In this document: one piece after another, positions 6,579-7,421 of the stretch
Layout of the letters: the number at the start of each line of letters is the position of its first letter
How positions within the stretch are numbered: the first letter of the stretch is position 1
NCBI GenBank assembly: GCA_025350445.1
Contig: JANXXV010000138.1
Coordinates: 1-7,421, forward strand
Direction of reading: 5' to 3'
Source: Bryobacteraceae bacterium
Lineage (GTDB): Bacteria; Acidobacteriota; Terriglobia; Bryobacterales; Bryobacteraceae
DNA: 7,421 nucleotides
Program-made: the position numbers and the translations under genes
The notes under the pieces: generated by a model
Database searches by the model: none
What the model was told of the DNA's origin: nothing
The model's input: the letters and a program-made list of their open reading frames with translations, nothing else

Positions 6579-7421
6579 GTCTTGATGACTTGGGCGAGGC
6601 TGCTGTAGTCGTCGGTCCATAGGCGCAGGCTGGGCCGATCCTTTACAGGCTTGCCCAGTTCATTGCCGCCTGGCAGGCGCGCGAAGGCTGCGGGGTCGGC
6701 TACGAGAATCCAGTCGGCCGCGGTTTCATCCCCGGCAGGGTTGCCTTTGTTGCTGACCAGCCGGGATTGCTTCCCGTAAAACTCCGCCAATTGGCGCACT
6801 ACCGGGGCGAGGTTGAGGTAGCTGTTGGAAACATGGAAGGCCAGAATACCCGACGGTTCCAGGTGTTTCAGGTAAAGGGCGACGGCTTCCTTCGTCAGCA
6901 GATGAATGGGGACGGCGTCGCCGGAGAACGCGTCCACCAGTAGAACGTCGAAGCGTTGCCGGGGTTCGTTTTCTAGAGACAGGCGGGCGTCGCCGAGGAC
7001 TACTTCCACCTTTGCATGTGACTCTTTGAGGTATGTGAAAACCGACTGGGCTATTTGCTGCACTTGCGGATTGATTTCGTAGAAACGAAAGACGTCGCCG
7101 GGACGGCCGTAGGCGGCGAGGGTGCCGGCGCCTAATCCGATGACGCCCACTCGCTTGGGGCCGGTGCAACAGGACAGCAAGGCGAGCGCGGCGCCAGAAT
7201 CGGGGCCATAGTAAGTGGTGGCGCGGCTCCGCCGGGGAGCGAATCGAAACTGCGAGCCGTGGGAAATAGTTCCGTGATAAAGCGTGCGGAGTTGATTCTC
7301 GGCAGTGCCGGAGTGCATCACGTGCAACGATCCGTAGAAACTGCGCATCATCACGATGGAACCGGCTTCAGTTTGCCGCACTTCGGTTCCTACTCCTTTT
7401 GCCATCGCGATGGTTAGGACT
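6569..7421 (-). CDS. spermidine-synthase-like (SAM-fold) domain protein, 5' end beyond window
   Basis: A Rossmann-fold domain of the spermidine synthase/polyamine aminopropyltransferase superfamily. Numbered from the internal Met at 7405: FYGSLHV (23-29) and LYHGTISHG (42-50) form the N-terminal beta region. The nucleotide-binding glycines are at 90, 92 and 94 (GLGAG), followed by acidic Glu110 in YEINP, then GDARL (138-142) and VDAFSGDAVP (157-166) with the Asp at the usual catalytic position. The end LWTDDYSSL (262-270) is typical of the family. The reading frame stays open upstream of that Met to the window edge, and no Shine-Dalgarno precedes it. In Acidobacteria this domain is commonly the C-terminal half of 'fused MFS/spermidine synthase' membrane proteins, so I read this as a 5'-partial gene rather than a 278-residue protein. 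Whether it makes polyamines is unknown. It converges on the receptor gene, and its TAG stop sits in a repeated CTAG motif. Confidence 0.85.
   Translation of the reverse strand, partial: VLTIAMAKGVGTEVRQTEAGSIVMMRSFYGSLHVMHSGTAENQLRTLYHGTISHGSQFRFAPRRSRATTYYGPDSGAALALLSCCTGPKRVGVIGLGAGTLAAYGRPGDVFRFYEINPQVQQIAQSVFTYLKESHAKVEVVLGDARLSLENEPRQRFDVLLVDAFSGDAVPIHLLTKEAVALYLKHLEPSGILAFHVSNSYLNLAPVVRQLAEFYGKQSRLVSNKGNPAGDETAADWILVADPAAFARLPGGNELGKPVKDRPSLRLWTDDYSSLAQVIKTGR

Noticed and set aside
1..7421. CRISPR array, tRNA, rRNA or phage genes
   Set aside because: I saw no regularly spaced direct repeats, no tRNA-like cloverleaf with a CCA end, no rRNA-like conserved stretch and no phage proteins.

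Overview
The window is GC-rich and gene-dense and looks like ordinary chromosome from an acidobacterium, most likely of the Bryobacter/Solibacter type. This rests mainly on one gene: a 1130-residue Oar-like TonB-dependent receptor with an N-terminal carboxypeptidase-regulatory-like domain, a class that is highly expanded in that phylum. The assignment is an inference from family knowledge, not from a marker gene.

Layout. Positions 1-2832 hold three tightly packed minus-strand genes, read right to left: a secreted metal-dependent amidohydrolase (2832-1486), an SPL/COG1533-type radical SAM protein (1489-623) and the first 213 codons of an ALDH7-family aldehyde dehydrogenase (641 to the window edge). 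The first junction is a 4-base ATGA overlap. The second is a 19-base overlap with a good Shine-Dalgarno inside the upstream gene, so the three look like one translationally coupled operon. A 178-base divergent intergenic region (2833-3010) separates this operon from the receptor gene (3011-6403, plus strand) and holds a plausible sigma70-type promoter for the receptor. At the right edge a minus-strand gene (6569 to beyond 7421) encodes a spermidine-synthase-like methyltransferase-fold domain, probably the C-terminal half of a longer fused membrane protein.

Function. The amidohydrolase has a signal peptide and a complete binuclear-metal ligand set. It lies divergent from an outer-membrane receptor, so uptake and periplasmic hydrolysis of a shared substrate is possible but unproven. 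ALDH7 enzymes oxidise semialdehydes, classically aminoadipate semialdehyde in lysine breakdown. The role of the radical SAM protein is unknown.

The most unusual structure is the 165-base gap between the convergent receptor and spermidine-synthase-like genes. It contains four copies of CTAGYG-N4-GTCC arranged as two back-to-back inverted-repeat units (6400-6477 and 6474-6572) that share a CTAG. This resembles two small non-autonomous mobile elements inserted at CTAG sites, and it also supplies the TAG stop codons of both flanking genes. I found no defence system, CRISPR array, RNA gene or other clearly new system.
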